Shown here: positions 23,361 through 33,698 of the stretch, piece by piece
How positions within the stretch are numbered: the stretch's first letter is position 1
Layout: every line of letters begins with the position of its first letter
Assembly (NCBI GenBank): GCA_940337035.1
Contig: CALNHX010002674.1
Location: forward strand, 1-64,000
DNA length: 64,000 nt
Origin: Agriotes lineatus
Lineage: Eukaryota > Arthropoda > Insecta > Coleoptera > Elateridae
Direction: 5' to 3'
Notes under the pieces: model-generated
What the model was told of the DNA's origin: nothing
What the model saw: only the letters and a program-made list of their open reading frames with translations
The model's database searches: none
Position numbers and translations under genes: made by a program

Positions 23361-24688
23361 GTCCCTATATATAAAGATGTGGGACATGTAGGCGACTCAT
23401 TTTGGATCCACAAATCATGGAGTACCTGATTTTTGTTGAATTTAAATTTTATGCAGATCATGCATACTTATGGACAGCAACTTGGCAACCACTACAAATT
23501 AGAATCACATTTTGTGACAGTTGTGACAAATACTTAACAAATATTTTTAATTTGAAAAATATTGTGCAATGACTGGTGGTTCAGTGAATAATTGTAAAAA
23601 TCGAACAGATCTGGAATATTATTTGCTTCTTTTTCTAAGAAATGAGAAAATAAAGCGTATCTGGGTAAATAACAGCAAAATTAAGGATTTTAAGTCCACA
23701 AGCCGTTTATTCTCTGAATGTCATTTTTTGGCAGTGGTCTATTATGATATGTTTTATCAAAGAATGCTCTTTGGTTTTATCAGACTTTTTCCACTGCCGC
23801 CGTTTATGTAATAACCATTTTGCGAATGATCAGTGGTTGATTAAACCTGGAAAAACGAGACTGCAATACAATGCTATTCCAACATTATTCAATTTTTGGT
23901 AACCAGATTTAAATAAATGTGAAAATTCTGAAATAGAAGAAAACGAACTAATCGATGTTGAAAGCATCAAACGGCAGATTATTCAGGCCAGTGTTAATCA
24001 TTACAAAAAGACAATTTTCTTCTGGAGAGGTTGAATTATGTCACTGCCACTAAACATCCTACTCCCACACCGAAGATTATAAGTAGAGGTTTTTCGTAAC
24101 ACAAGATTTCAATACCTGTTTATTTCTAACCGCAGTTCAGTTAAGTAATCAGAAATTGTTTTTACCATAACCTGAAAACACACTAGGACTAAAAAAGTAA
24201 CTAAATTTAGCTGGCAAGTTTTTCAAGTTTTAATAATTCCACATAAATATTATTTTTCTTGCACGTTGCCTCAGATTTCTAAATGAATGAATTCTGTGAT
24301 TTGACATGTCAATTAATGTCATTTTGTTTGTCTTACATCTTTCAAATATTAAAAAAATAAATATATGATTGCTGAATCATGTGATCCTTGATTTGTGGAT
24401 CCAATGTTCCAAATCTTTATATCGAGAGATAAAAAAAAAACTGTTCCTCAGCGGGCTGTGGAAATTCAACGTATGAATAATATGTTGGTGACACTGTACG
24501 TCAATGTCAAATTCGAGGTTAGCAGGTTAGGCTTTGCGTCATTTTGTGTCATAACTGACGGAAAACCTAACCTGATAACCTCGAATTTGACATTGACGTA
24601 CAGTGTCACCAACATATTATTCATACGTTGAATTTCCACAGCCTGCTGAGAAACAGTTTTTTTTGGATCTCTCGATATATAGGAACTC
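23361..24688 (+). mobile_element. THAP/P-element-like DNA transposon remnant
   Basis: Inverted ends: left CCTATATATAAAGATGTGGG..., followed by TTGGATCCACAAATCA near 23402; right TGATTTGTGGATCCAATGTT..., followed by AAATCTTTATATAGG once the inner MITE is removed. Inside, about 23569-23915 reads like parts of a THAP zinc finger: NNCKNRT, RIWVNNSKIKDF, CNNHFANDQWLIKPGKTR and YNAIPTLF (the CxHF and AVPT-box analogues). A stretch in the middle of the THAP reading appears duplicated or inserted. No transposase catalytic domain remains. Confidence 0.55.
24418..24681. mobile_element. Palindromic MITE, copy P1
   Basis: About 264 bp, almost a perfect palindrome centred near 24550. The arms begin TATATCGAGAGAT, run through GGGCTGTGGAAATTCAACG and TTGGTGACACTGTACGTCAA, and return inverted to ATCTCTCGATATA. 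TA-rich ends suggest a TA target. It sits in the right terminal repeat of the THAP-type element. Related copies are at 43075-43207, 46443-46475 and 46520-46547/51281-51479. Confidence 0.85.
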
Positions 24689-24689
24689 T

Positions 24690-25605
24690 AGCGGATGTTG
24701 GTGAAATTAATCAATCTTTTGTTCACGTAGCAAGTATGGCTAGCTCAAACGATGAATTAATTAATTTTTACAGTAATAATATTTATAAAAACCTCAATAC
24801 GAAATTTGCTTTTAAAGCCGTTGAGGATTTCGAAATTATTCAAGTTGTCTCTGGTATCAAGTCAAATGCTACGACATCGGATGGTATTAATATTAGGATG
24901 TTAAAGATTTGTTGTCCATTAATTCCTTTTATTACACACATAGTAAATTTTTGTCTGCTTAATAGTGTATTTCCTGAAGCATGGAAGAGTGCTAATGTCA
25001 CCCCTTTACCGAAAGTTAAAGAACCAAAAAAATATAGAGATCTTCACCCTATTAGCATTCTACCATGTTTATCAAAGGTTTTAGAAAAGGTTATGGCCGA
25101 ACAAATTCGTTTATATGTGGTTCAACATAAAATATTGCCGGAATTACAGTCAGGCTTCAGACCAAATCATAGCTGCACAACAGCACTTCTCAATAATATT
25201 GATTCAATAATGAAAGCTGTAGATGACAACAAATTGTGTCTTCTTGCTATGATTGACTACTCCAGGGCATTTGATACAATATGTCATAAAGTACTTTTGG
25301 CAATACTGAAATTTATGAGTTTTAATGATAGCTCCGTTGAATTAATTAATAAATATTTAACCAATCGCACCCAAACTGTTATATTAAAAGAACACAAATC
25401 GCATCCTCTACCTATTGTATCAGGTGTACCTCAAGGATCTATCCTTGGACCATTATTATACATTTTGTACACTTTTAATTTGAAAAGTTGTTTGGATAAC
25501 TGTGAATACCATCTTTACGCTGATGACACGCAACTTTTGTTTACTTTCGATTACTTGGATGTTGCTATAGCTAATAAAAAAGTTAACTCCGATATTCATA
25601 AACTC
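24690..25605 (+). pseudogene. CR1-like LINE reverse transcriptase, first part
   Basis: RT blocks in one frame: PLPKVKEPKKYRDLHPISIL, LQSGFRPNHSCTTALLNNID, MIDYSRAFDTICHKVLL, SGVPQGSILGPLLYIL and EYHLYADDTQLLF (YADD active site intact). The frame is cut at SDIHKL by the Penelope-like element and resumes at 30535 after the duplicated 12-bp target ATTCATAAACTC. Confidence 0.9.
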
Positions 25606-26013
25606 TCCTTAGCATAGAATTTCGGCTTAGACCGCGTAGTATTTGTATATGAACACCCAGCATTTTCTGGCTTAATGTGCCTTGCACCTTGTGAAGTCGA
25701 GCAAAAACCCGCGCGATGGCCATGCTCTTTGGTGGCTCGTGTTGTTTGAGTATCTTGAGAACGAGGATACTTAGGCAGATTTGGCCGTTTTGCTGTTTGT
25801 GCATCCATATTCACTAACGTTTCGCAAGACCTTGCAGCTTGCATCATCAGAGTGAAAGTCGCACTAAGAACCGAAGGTCGGTGTGGAGCTATTTATAGTC
25901 CTCTGTGCCAGGCGCGCGGAGTGGCGTAACGCTGGCGCTGGTTGGTCGTCCGAGTGCAACGTAATCCGTGGGGCGTGGCCGTATGACGCAGAGTGGTTGT
26001 AACGCTTTAGATC

Positions 26014-27490
26014 GTGTATCACAGGGGTCCACGTTTTACTAAGCTTAAAGCCATCTTCCCTGTTGATATTATTTGGATGTTTTTTTTTTCTACTGGTAAA
26101 ACAGACTCCTTTGTCAAGGATTCAGCAGAGTTTGTCCAGAAACTAAAGAACATAAAGTTAAACAAAGATGATCTCTTAGTCAGTTTCGACGTAGTATCAC
26201 TCTTCACGAAAGTGCCGGTTGATGAGGTGCTAGTAATGCTCAAAGATCTCTTGCCTACAGACCAAGTTGAACTTGTTGAAATTTGCCTGAAAAACACTTA
26301 CTTCAGTTGGAACAATAAAATATACGAACAAGTCGAAGGAGCGGCCATGGGTTCACCGCTATCACCTGTTATCGCTAATATCTACATGGAAGCTTTTGAA
26401 ACCAAGGCTCTCGAACAAGCGCAGCTAAAACCGACTTGCTGGTTGAGATATGTAGATGATACCTTTGTCATCTGGTCACATGGACGCCAGACATTGAACC
26501 TGTTTCTAAAACACCTGAATTCTGTGCATCCCAACATACAATTCACAATGGAAGTAGAGGAAAATTGCAGTATTCCGTTTCTAGACGTCCTGGTGAAACG
26601 TAAATCAGATGGCAGTTTAGGACATGCAGTCTATAGAAAGAAAACACACACGGACAGATATCTGAATGCTGACTCACACCATCATCCAATGCAAAAAGCA
26701 ACAGTTCTCCAGACTCTGGCGACAAGAGCCGTTCGTATCTCAGACGAGGAAAATCTAGAGAGAGAAAAGCTACATCTGTTTGACTCTTTACAAAGGAACG
26801 GATACACAACTACCGCCATACGAAAAGCACTAGACAAGACTATGACAAAAAAAGGCTAAAGAAGAATCTCCACCTCTGGAAGGCTTAGCATTTCTACCTT
26901 ACGTTAAAGGCTCAACTGATAAGATAGGACGTGTCCTGCAACGATGCAACGTCAAAACTGTGTTCACGAGCAAGGAAACTTTGGGTAACGGCTTCAGATC
27001 GGTAAAAGACAAGATTCCAAGTTTAAAAACCGCTGGCGTATATCGCATTCCTTGTTCTTGCGGCTCGAGTTACATTGGACAGACTGGTCGTTCCGTTGAT
27101 CTAAGACTCCAAGAACATAAAGGCGATTGCAAACACAAACGCATCACAAAATCAGCCGTAGCTGAGCATACGTTTACAAATGGGCACACTTTAGAATTTG
27201 AGCATGCCAGAGTACTTGCCAGAATACCTCATTACTTCCCGCGAGTGATACGTGAAGCCATAGAAATAGAAAAACATCCAAATAATATCAACAGGGAAGA
27301 TGGCTTTAAGCTTAGTAAAACGTGGACCCCTGTGATACACGATCTAAAGCGTTACAACCACTCTGCGTCATACGGCCACGCCCCACGGATTACGTTGCAC
27401 TCGGACGACCAACCAGCGCCAGCGTTACGCCACTCCGCGCGCCTGGCACAGAGGACTATAAATAGCTCCACACCGACCTTCGGTTCTTAG
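26014..27490 (+). pseudogene. Truncated Penelope-like reverse transcriptase copy
   Basis: Positions 26092-27490 repeat 28832-30230 with very few changes. One extra A in the run near 26850 (seven instead of six) shifts the frame, splitting the protein into an RT part (to 26859) and a GIY-YIG endonuclease part (26960-27490). Another change is a C to T near 26936. The ORF upstream of TGKTDSF is junk from the inversion junction. Removing the extra A would give the C-terminal half of the intact protein, so this copy alone is not functional. Confidence 0.92.
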
Positions 27491-27506
27491 TGCGACTTTC
27501 ACTCTG

Positions 27507-30227
27507 ATGATGCAAGCTGCAAGGTCTTGCGAAACGTTAGTGAATATGGATGCACAAACAGCAAAACGGCCAAATCTGCCTAAGTATCCTCGTTCTCAAG
27601 ATACTCAAACAACACGAGCCACCAAAGAGCATGGCCATCGCGCGGGTTTTTGCTCGACTTCACAAGGTGCAAGGCACATTAAGCCAGAAAATGCTGGGTG
27701 TTCATATACAAATACTACGCGGTCTAAGCCGAAATTCTATGCTAAGGAGAATAATTCGAGTAACCGCGAAAGCCTCAAACACTACATAACACGCCTCTAC
27801 GGCGAGGAAGTTCACAACCAAACCAGAACATTAGACCAACTAAGGCAGAAGAAGGCGAAATTATTAGCGGACCTAGCCTTTCTAAAACGTTGCCGTGACA
27901 GCAAAGTCTTACCTAACTGTGTCCACATTAAACACCATCTAAGAAATCATCATAACAACAGAATTCTCAACAATGCCAGTCTCGGCTTATTAAGATCCGA
28001 AATACAAAGAGTTAGACAGGAATTAGATAGCACAGGGTCAAGGCTGTACACCCTACACATAAAACTGGCGAACACGCTGGAGCCAACATTGTGGGAGAAA
28101 ATCGACGCTATCACTACAAGACAAGCACACAATACACTGGAACAAGCAACAGCTAAGCAATCTGCCAAATATGATAAGCTAGCGCCTAAGCAGTCTTCGA
28201 AACAATTGGCTACGGACAAAGTAATCGTAAACCTTAGCAACATACAACTGGATAAACAGACCACATCCTTACTAAAGAAAGGTTTTAACTTCGCCGTAGC
28301 CCCTAAGCAAATACCTGTGGAGGAGATAATATGTGGAGTGGAGGCAGCAATCCAAAAACTTCCCAGAAAAGATGCAGAAATCATCCGACAGGATGTGTCT
28401 TGTATTTTAAGAAGAGCGAAACCGCCCCGCTCCAACATCAGTAAAGCAGAGAGAGAGGCAGCTACAGCATTAAAGAAGAACAAAGACATTGTCGTTCTCA
28501 AAGCTGACAAAGGAAATGCTACTGTGGTAATGAACACTGAAGATTATAATGCGAAGATGGAAGTCTTACTATCTGATACAACTTACAAAAGTCTACACCG
28601 CAATCCCACTACCTCTCTCAAAACAAAGATAACCTCTGCCATAAAATGCTCCGATAGTATCGATCCCACTTTAAAGCACCGATTGATTCCTAGAAATGCA
28701 ATAACTCCTCGCATGTATGGCCTACCTAAGATACATAAGGAGGGCGTGCCGTTGAGACCAATTGTCAGCGCGATCAATTCTCCTACACATGCTTTAGCAA
28801 GACATTTAACCAGTATACTACAGCCTCTAACTGGTAAAACAGACTCCTTTGTCAAGGATTCAGCAGAGTTTGTCCAGAAACTAAAGAACATAAAGTTAAA
28901 CAAAGATGATCTCTTAGTCAGTTTCGACGTAGTATCACTCTTCACGAAAGTGCCGGTTGATGAGGTGCTAGTAATGCTCAAAGATCTCTTGCCTACAGAC
29001 CAAGTTGAACTTGTTGAAATTTGCCTGAAAAACACTTACTTCAGTTGGAACAATAAAATATACGAACAAGTCGAAGGAGCGGCCATGGGTTCACCGCTAT
29101 CACCTGTTATCGCTAATATCTACATGGAAGCTTTTGAAACCAAGGCTCTCGAACAAGCGCAGCTAAAACCGACTTGCTGGTTGAGATATGTAGATGATAC
29201 CTTTGTCATCTGGTCACATGGACGCCAGACATTGAACCTGTTTCTAAAACACCTGAATTCTGTGCATCCCAACATACAATTCACAATGGAAGTAGAGGAA
29301 AATTGCAGTATTCCGTTTCTAGACGTCCTGGTGAAACGTAAATCAGATGGCAGTTTAGGACATGCAGTCTATAGAAAGAAAACACACACGGACAGATATC
29401 TGAATGCTGACTCACACCATCATCCAATGCAAAAAGCAACAGTTCTCCAGACTCTGGCGACAAGAGCCGTTCGTATCTCAGACGAGGAAAATCTAGAGAG
29501 AGAAAAGCTACATCTGTTTGACTCTTTACAAAGGAACGGATACACAACTACCGCCATACGAAAAGCACTAGACAAGACTATGACAAAAAAGGCTAAAGAA
29601 GAATCTCCACCTCTGGAAGGCTTAGCATTTCTACCTTACGTTAAAGGCTCAACTGATAAGATAGGACGTGCCCTGCAACGATGCAACGTCAAAACTGTGT
29701 TCACGAGCAAGGAAACTTTGGGTAACGGCTTCAGATCGGTAAAAGACAAGATTCCAAGTTTAAAAACCGCTGGCGTATATCGCATTCCTTGTTCTTGCGG
29801 CTCGAGTTACATTGGACAGACTGGTCGTTCCGTTGATCTAAGACTCCAAGAACATAAAGGCGATTGCAAACACAAACGCATCACAAAATCAGCCGTAGCT
29901 GAGCATACGTTTACAAATGGGCACACTTTAGAATTTGAGCATGCCAGAGTACTTGCCAGAATACCTCATTACTTCCCGCGAGTGATACGTGAAGCCATAG
30001 AAATAGAAAAACATCCAAATAATATCAACAGGGAAGATGGCTTTAAGCTTAGTAAAACGTGGACCCCTGTGATACACGATCTAAAGCGTTACAACCACTC
30101 TGCGTCATACGGCCACGCCCCACGGATTACGTTGCACTCGGACGACCAACCAGCGCCAGCGTTACGCCACTCCGCGCGCCTGGCACAGAGGACTATAAAT
30201 AGCTCCACACCGACCTTCGGTTCTTAG
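27507..30227 (+). CDS. Penelope-like element protein: reverse transcriptase with GIY-YIG endonuclease
   Basis: An intact 906-aa ORF. Residues 1-90 come from the pLTR, and 95-400 are a charged N-terminal region with KADKGNATVV and MYGLPKIHKEGVPLRPI-type motifs. The RT core lies at about 465-640: DLLVSFDVVSLFTKVP, GAAMGSPLSPVIANIYMEAF, WLRYVDDTFVIW (YVDD active site) and SIPFLDVLVKRK. The C-terminal GIY-YIG endonuclease lies at about 750-850: GVYRIPCSCGSSYIGQTGRS, then an arginine-containing helix (LRLQEHKGDCKH), then IEIEKHPNNINREDG. Penelope-like elements use telomerase-related RTs and target-primed insertion. All catalytic motifs I can identify are present, so the copy may be active. The start codon lies in the pLTR. 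Confidence 0.93.
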   Translation: MMQAARSCETLVNMDAQTAKRPNLPKYPRSQDTQTTRATKEHGHRAGFCSTSQGARHIKPENAGCSYTNTTRSKPKFYAKENNSSNRESLKHYITRLYGEEVHNQTRTLDQLRQKKAKLLADLAFLKRCRDSKVLPNCVHIKHHLRNHHNNRILNNASLGLLRSEIQRVRQELDSTGSRLYTLHIKLANTLEPTLWEKIDAITTRQAHNTLEQATAKQSAKYDKLAPKQSSKQLATDKVIVNLSNIQLDKQTTSLLKKGFNFAVAPKQIPVEEIICGVEAAIQKLPRKDAEIIRQDVSCILRRAKPPRSNISKAEREAATALKKNKDIVVLKADKGNATVVMNTEDYNAKMEVLLSDTTYKSLHRNPTTSLKTKITSAIKCSDSIDPTLKHRLIPRNAITPRMYGLPKIHKEGVPLRPIVSAINSPTHALARHLTSILQPLTGKTDSFVKDSAEFVQKLKNIKLNKDDLLVSFDVVSLFTKVPVDEVLVMLKDLLPTDQVELVEICLKNTYFSWNNKIYEQVEGAAMGSPLSPVIANIYMEAFETKALEQAQLKPTCWLRYVDDTFVIWSHGRQTLNLFLKHLNSVHPNIQFTMEVEENCSIPFLDVLVKRKSDGSLGHAVYRKKTHTDRYLNADSHHHPMQKATVLQTLATRAVRISDEENLEREKLHLFDSLQRNGYTTTAIRKALDKTMTKKAKEESPPLEGLAFLPYVKGSTDKIGRALQRCNVKTVFTSKETLGNGFRSVKDKIPSLKTAGVYRIPCSCGSSYIGQTGRSVDLRLQEHKGDCKHKRITKSAVAEHTFTNGHTLEFEHARVLARIPHYFPRVIREAIEIEKHPNNINREDGFKLSKTWTPVIHDLKRYNHSASYGHAPRITLHSDDQPAPALRHSARLAQRTINSSTPTFGS

Positions 30228-30534
30228 TGCGACTTTCACTCTGATGATGCAAGCTGCAAGGTCTTGCGAAACGTTAGTGAATATGGATGCACAAACAGCA
30301 AAACGGCCAAATCTGCCTAAGTATCCTCGTTCTCAAGATACTCAAACAACACGAGCCACCAAAGAGCATGGCCATCGCGCGGGTTTTTGCTCGACTTCAC
30401 AAGGTGCAAGGCACATTAAGCCAGAAAATGCTGGGTGTTCATATACAAATACTACGCGGTCTAAGCCGAAATTCTATGCTAAGGAGAATAATTCGAGTAA
30501 CCGCGAAAGCCTCAAACACTACATTCATAAACTC

Positions 30535-31290
30535 ATCAATTTTTCTGGAAAACATGGTCTGTCAATTAATTCGAAAAAGTGTTCTATAATTCTTTTTGGT
30601 AAGCCTAAATTAAGAGATGCTGCTTTACCTGAAATTTCTTTTCAAATTAATAACTCGCGTTTGCCTGTTTCAGAATGGGTAAAAAATCTTGGTTTATGGA
30701 TTGATTCAAATCTTCGGTTTAAAAAACATATTTCAACTTTAATTCAAAAATCTTACCTTCAATTAAGGCTGATATTCAATCATAGATATATATAGCTTAA
30801 ACCGCAAAATTAAAATTATGTTATGCGAGTCTCTAGTATTATCTCAATTCAGCTACTGTGACTCTATTTACGGTCCGTGCTTGGATGCGAGTGATGTTAA
30901 GAGAGTTTAGCGTATTCAAAACTCTTATCTTCGATTAATCTTTGGAATTAGAAAATATCAACGCATATAATACAAACTTACAGAACTAAAATGGTTAAAT
31001 ATGAAAAATAGAAGGTTGTTGCATGCAAGCTGTTTATTCCATAAAATAATTCATTTACAGACTCCTCTTTATTTGTTTAACAAGATTAAATTTAGAACCG
31101 ACGTTCACAGTATTAATGTACGCAAAAAGCACTTCATAACGCCGCCACTTCATAAAACAACTTCTTTTGAACGATCTCATTTATATAATATTGCTAATAC
31201 GTATAACTCCTTACCAGATAATTTAAAAATACTGACACAAGCTACCTTTAGAAATAGATTATATGATATATTGTTTAAGACACAGACTTA
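30535..31290 (+). pseudogene. CR1-like LINE reverse transcriptase, C-terminal part
   Basis: Continues the RT after the Penelope insertion: INFSGKHGLSINSKKCSIIL, then VKNLGLWIDSNLRFKKHI, a frame change near 30795, then LCESLVLSQFSYCDSIYGPC, FRTDVHSINVR and LYNIANTYNSLPDNLK to the stop at 31291. One internal stop (near 30908) and two frame changes show that the CR1 element was already decaying or was broken in the thumb region. Confidence 0.85.
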
Positions 31291-31555
31291 AGTTTTGTTT
31301 AAGTTTTTTTTTTTTTATATATTCATATATTTAAATGTTAAATCTTAATGTGACTGCATTTACTCATCATTAGTTCTTTTTTTTTTTAATGTATGTATAG
31401 TGTGGGTTAAGTGGCAGAACAGAAGGTTTGCCCTCGCAAACCTTTCTGAACTTCGCCCTTTTGGGTATTCTTATTTTGTTTGACATTTACTTGTTTTATT
31501 CCTTGTGTTTTTTATATCCAAATAAAGACGTTATTATTATTATTATTAAACTTTT

Positions 31556-32640
31556 AGAAAAAATCATGAATAATCAAATAGGACATTAGTTAAATATTTC
31601 TAACTTGTTACCAGAATGCCAATCAGGCATTCATTCATCACATAGCTATACTACCGCACTACTGAGCATTACGGATAACATTTTACGAGCAACTGATAAC
31701 GGATAATTAACCATTCTTACGTTACTTGATAATAGCAAAGCATTTGATTCTATCTACCATGATTTGTTATTTTCAATATTGCATTATATTGGGTTTTCAA
31801 CAAATGCAGTAACAGTAACAGTTACTCTAGTAAGAGTGTAAATAAAAATAGAAGATACTCTCTAACTACCGTCAATTAACACAAGGAGTACCACAGGGTT
31901 TTATTTTAGGGCCTTTGTTGTATACTATTTATACATCACATTTTTATATCTACATTTTATTCAGTAAAATGCACATGTACGCTGATGATACACAAATATA
32001 TAACTCGTTTAACAAATCTTACAATGTAGCTGTCCAAGTACTAACATATAATTTAAATCAGTTGCTGGAACACTTCAAAGTCTTGTGTATTTCTATTTGG
32101 GAGAGATGATTGCTTTAACATACAAAATACATTAAATGTCGCTATTGGTGATAACATCTTGCCTGTAAAAAGTAGTGCAAAAAATTTAGGTCCCATAGAG
32201 AGTATTTAGTACAACCGCTAAAGATGCTGTGCGAGGCACTTGTGCTGTCTCACTTTGTATACTGTTCAGAAATACATATATTCCACTTGTCTTGATGCAA
32301 ACGCATCTAATAAAATCCAGAGATTTCAAAATTCATGCTTAAGATATATTTATCGCAGACTTAAATATGATCGCATTTCATATAAACTACCAAGTTGGCG
32401 TAATATGGAGAATAGGTCTATGCTTAGCACAGCTTCTTTGTATCACAAAACTATATTTGAAAAAACACCTCCTTGTCTGTATAATAAGATTCAATTCAGA
32501 ACAAATATGCACAATTTAAATCTAAAATATAAAGGTATAATTACCCCTCCGCCACACAAATTAGCTGTTTGAAAGGTCATTTCAATATAAGATTAGCAAA
32601 GTCTACAACAGCCCTCTACAACACTTAAAGCTTTAACACC
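31556..32640 (+). pseudogene. Second CR1-like LINE fragment (RT), degenerate
   Basis: Plus-strand frames give LLEKIMNNQIGH, LLPECQSGIHSSHSYTTALL, LTILTLLDNSKAFDSIYHDL, a PQG box, YADDTQIYNSFN (31981-32016) and, after frame changes, FQNSCLRYIYRRLKYDRISY and FRTNMHNLNLKYKG (32240-32572). It is related to but distinct from the element that ends at 31555, and directly follows its (ATT)n tail. No ORF1 or endonuclease is present. Confidence 0.75.
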
Positions 32641-33560
32641 TGTAATGTTCAAGAAAATCTGTTAAAAATTATGCTTCGCTTCAAGGTCTAGACTAATTGT
32701 TTTTTTCGGTTGCGTGGTACTTACAATGTGACTAGTTACTTCTAGCAAAAATGAAAAAATCCCAATATTGTGAATGAATACTGTATGTTTTTTAAATCTA
32801 AATCACGTTTTTGGCAGAGTACCGTGACCTGAAATGCCTAGTGTTAAAAAAGTATAGGTAAAAACCTATTAGGGAGTTACATTAGTCTGTATGCCTCTGT
32901 ATTAAAAACAATTGATAACAGTGGCGATTATTTAATGTGCTGCAAAACTGACAATTATTTACTTTAATTAATGCGATGCCCATGCAAAAATCTTTGTTTA
33001 GCGACAAGTCAAAATCAAATATTAGTTTAAAGCCATTCTCTGTTGCATTTGATGCATTTCTCGCAACGTCACCGGTTGATAGTCTAATCACAGTACTATC
33101 CCGAATATCTTTGCAAGTTTATATCATTTTCCACGGCAAGCTTTAACACCATTTACTGATACAAAGCCCATTTTAAATTAATACCGTATTGCCATTCGAA
33201 GCTCTTAAAAATTCAAAATTAAATTTTTAAAAATAAAGTAACCGACAATTAAATGCTTTTTTTTTTCAAATAAACAATGATCTATATTATGAAATTCTGT
33301 TATAGAACAATCAACAAGGGGCAGAGCGCCGTTTATCAAGTCCATTTGAATTGAATCTGTTTAACCAATCAACGCCTTCTAATCGAAGTATTGCAAGCTG
33401 CGTTTGTGCCCTTTCTTTTTTAACACGTGCATGTGAATAATACAGAAAATAAAAAATACCTTCTCACATCTCTCAGCTTACAGGCATAAAGTGAGTGCGG
33501 ACACAAGGTCTTAACAGTGTGAACAAAAATTGCATTGGCTTTGATATAAACAGTTCTCGT
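32640..33560. other. Ada2a 3' flank, no gene recognised
   Basis: AT-rich sequence with no repeat or domain I recognise. It lies between the CR1 fragment and the Ada2a poly(A) signal, within the long Rpb4 intron. Confidence 0.4.
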
Positions 33561-33564
33561 TTAC

Positions 33565-33570
33565 TTTATT
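33565..33570 (-). promoter_or_regulatory. Poly(A) signal of Ada2a
   Basis: AATAAA on the minus strand about 130 nt beyond the Ada2a stop codon. It would end the short transcript before the distal Rpb4 exons. Confidence 0.6.
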
Positions 33571-33698
33571 AGTTTCTCACAAATTACACACCAATTCCTT
33601 TAAATTCTACAAAATACATTATTATACAGTCAGTCACAATAAATAATCACATACTTATGCTATCACATCTCAAGTTATCGACAATAAATCTATAATTA

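Larger units (their letters stand above)
25594..30534 (+). mobile_element. Dimeric Penelope-like element with 12-bp target duplication
   Basis: The insertion is flanked by ATTCATAAACTC at 25594-25605 and 30523-30534. Its order is: an inverted piece (25606-26075, the reverse complement of about 27272-27735, covering the ORF end and pLTR); a 5'-truncated forward copy (26090-27490); a pLTR (27490-27785); a full-length forward ORF (27507-30227); and a second pLTR (30228-30522). Partial tandem copies with an inverted leading segment are characteristic of Penelope-like elements. The truncated and full copies are nearly identical, so the insertion is recent. Confidence 0.93.
20640..31555 (+). mobile_element. 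CR1-like LINE, split by three later insertions
   Basis: Plus-strand parts in order: PHD-finger ORF1 (20795-21230), endonuclease (22282-23360), reverse transcriptase (24690-25605 and 30535-31290), then a 3' UTR ending in AATAAAG and an (ATT)n tail at about 31530-31555. The gaps are an antisense CR1 fragment (21310-22255), a THAP/P-like DNA element (23361-24688) and a Penelope-like element (25606-30522 plus target duplication). Removing the last two restores readable protein: ...EIPPSL joined to ADVGEINQSF..., and ...SDIHKL joined to INFSGKHGL.... The (ATT)n microsatellite tail is typical of CR1/L2-type LINEs. The 5' end is approximate. Confidence 0.8.

Noticed and set aside
28583..29035. Minus-strand ORFs within the Penelope-like element
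   Set aside because: They are antisense shadows of the intact plus-strand protein, duplicated in the truncated copy.
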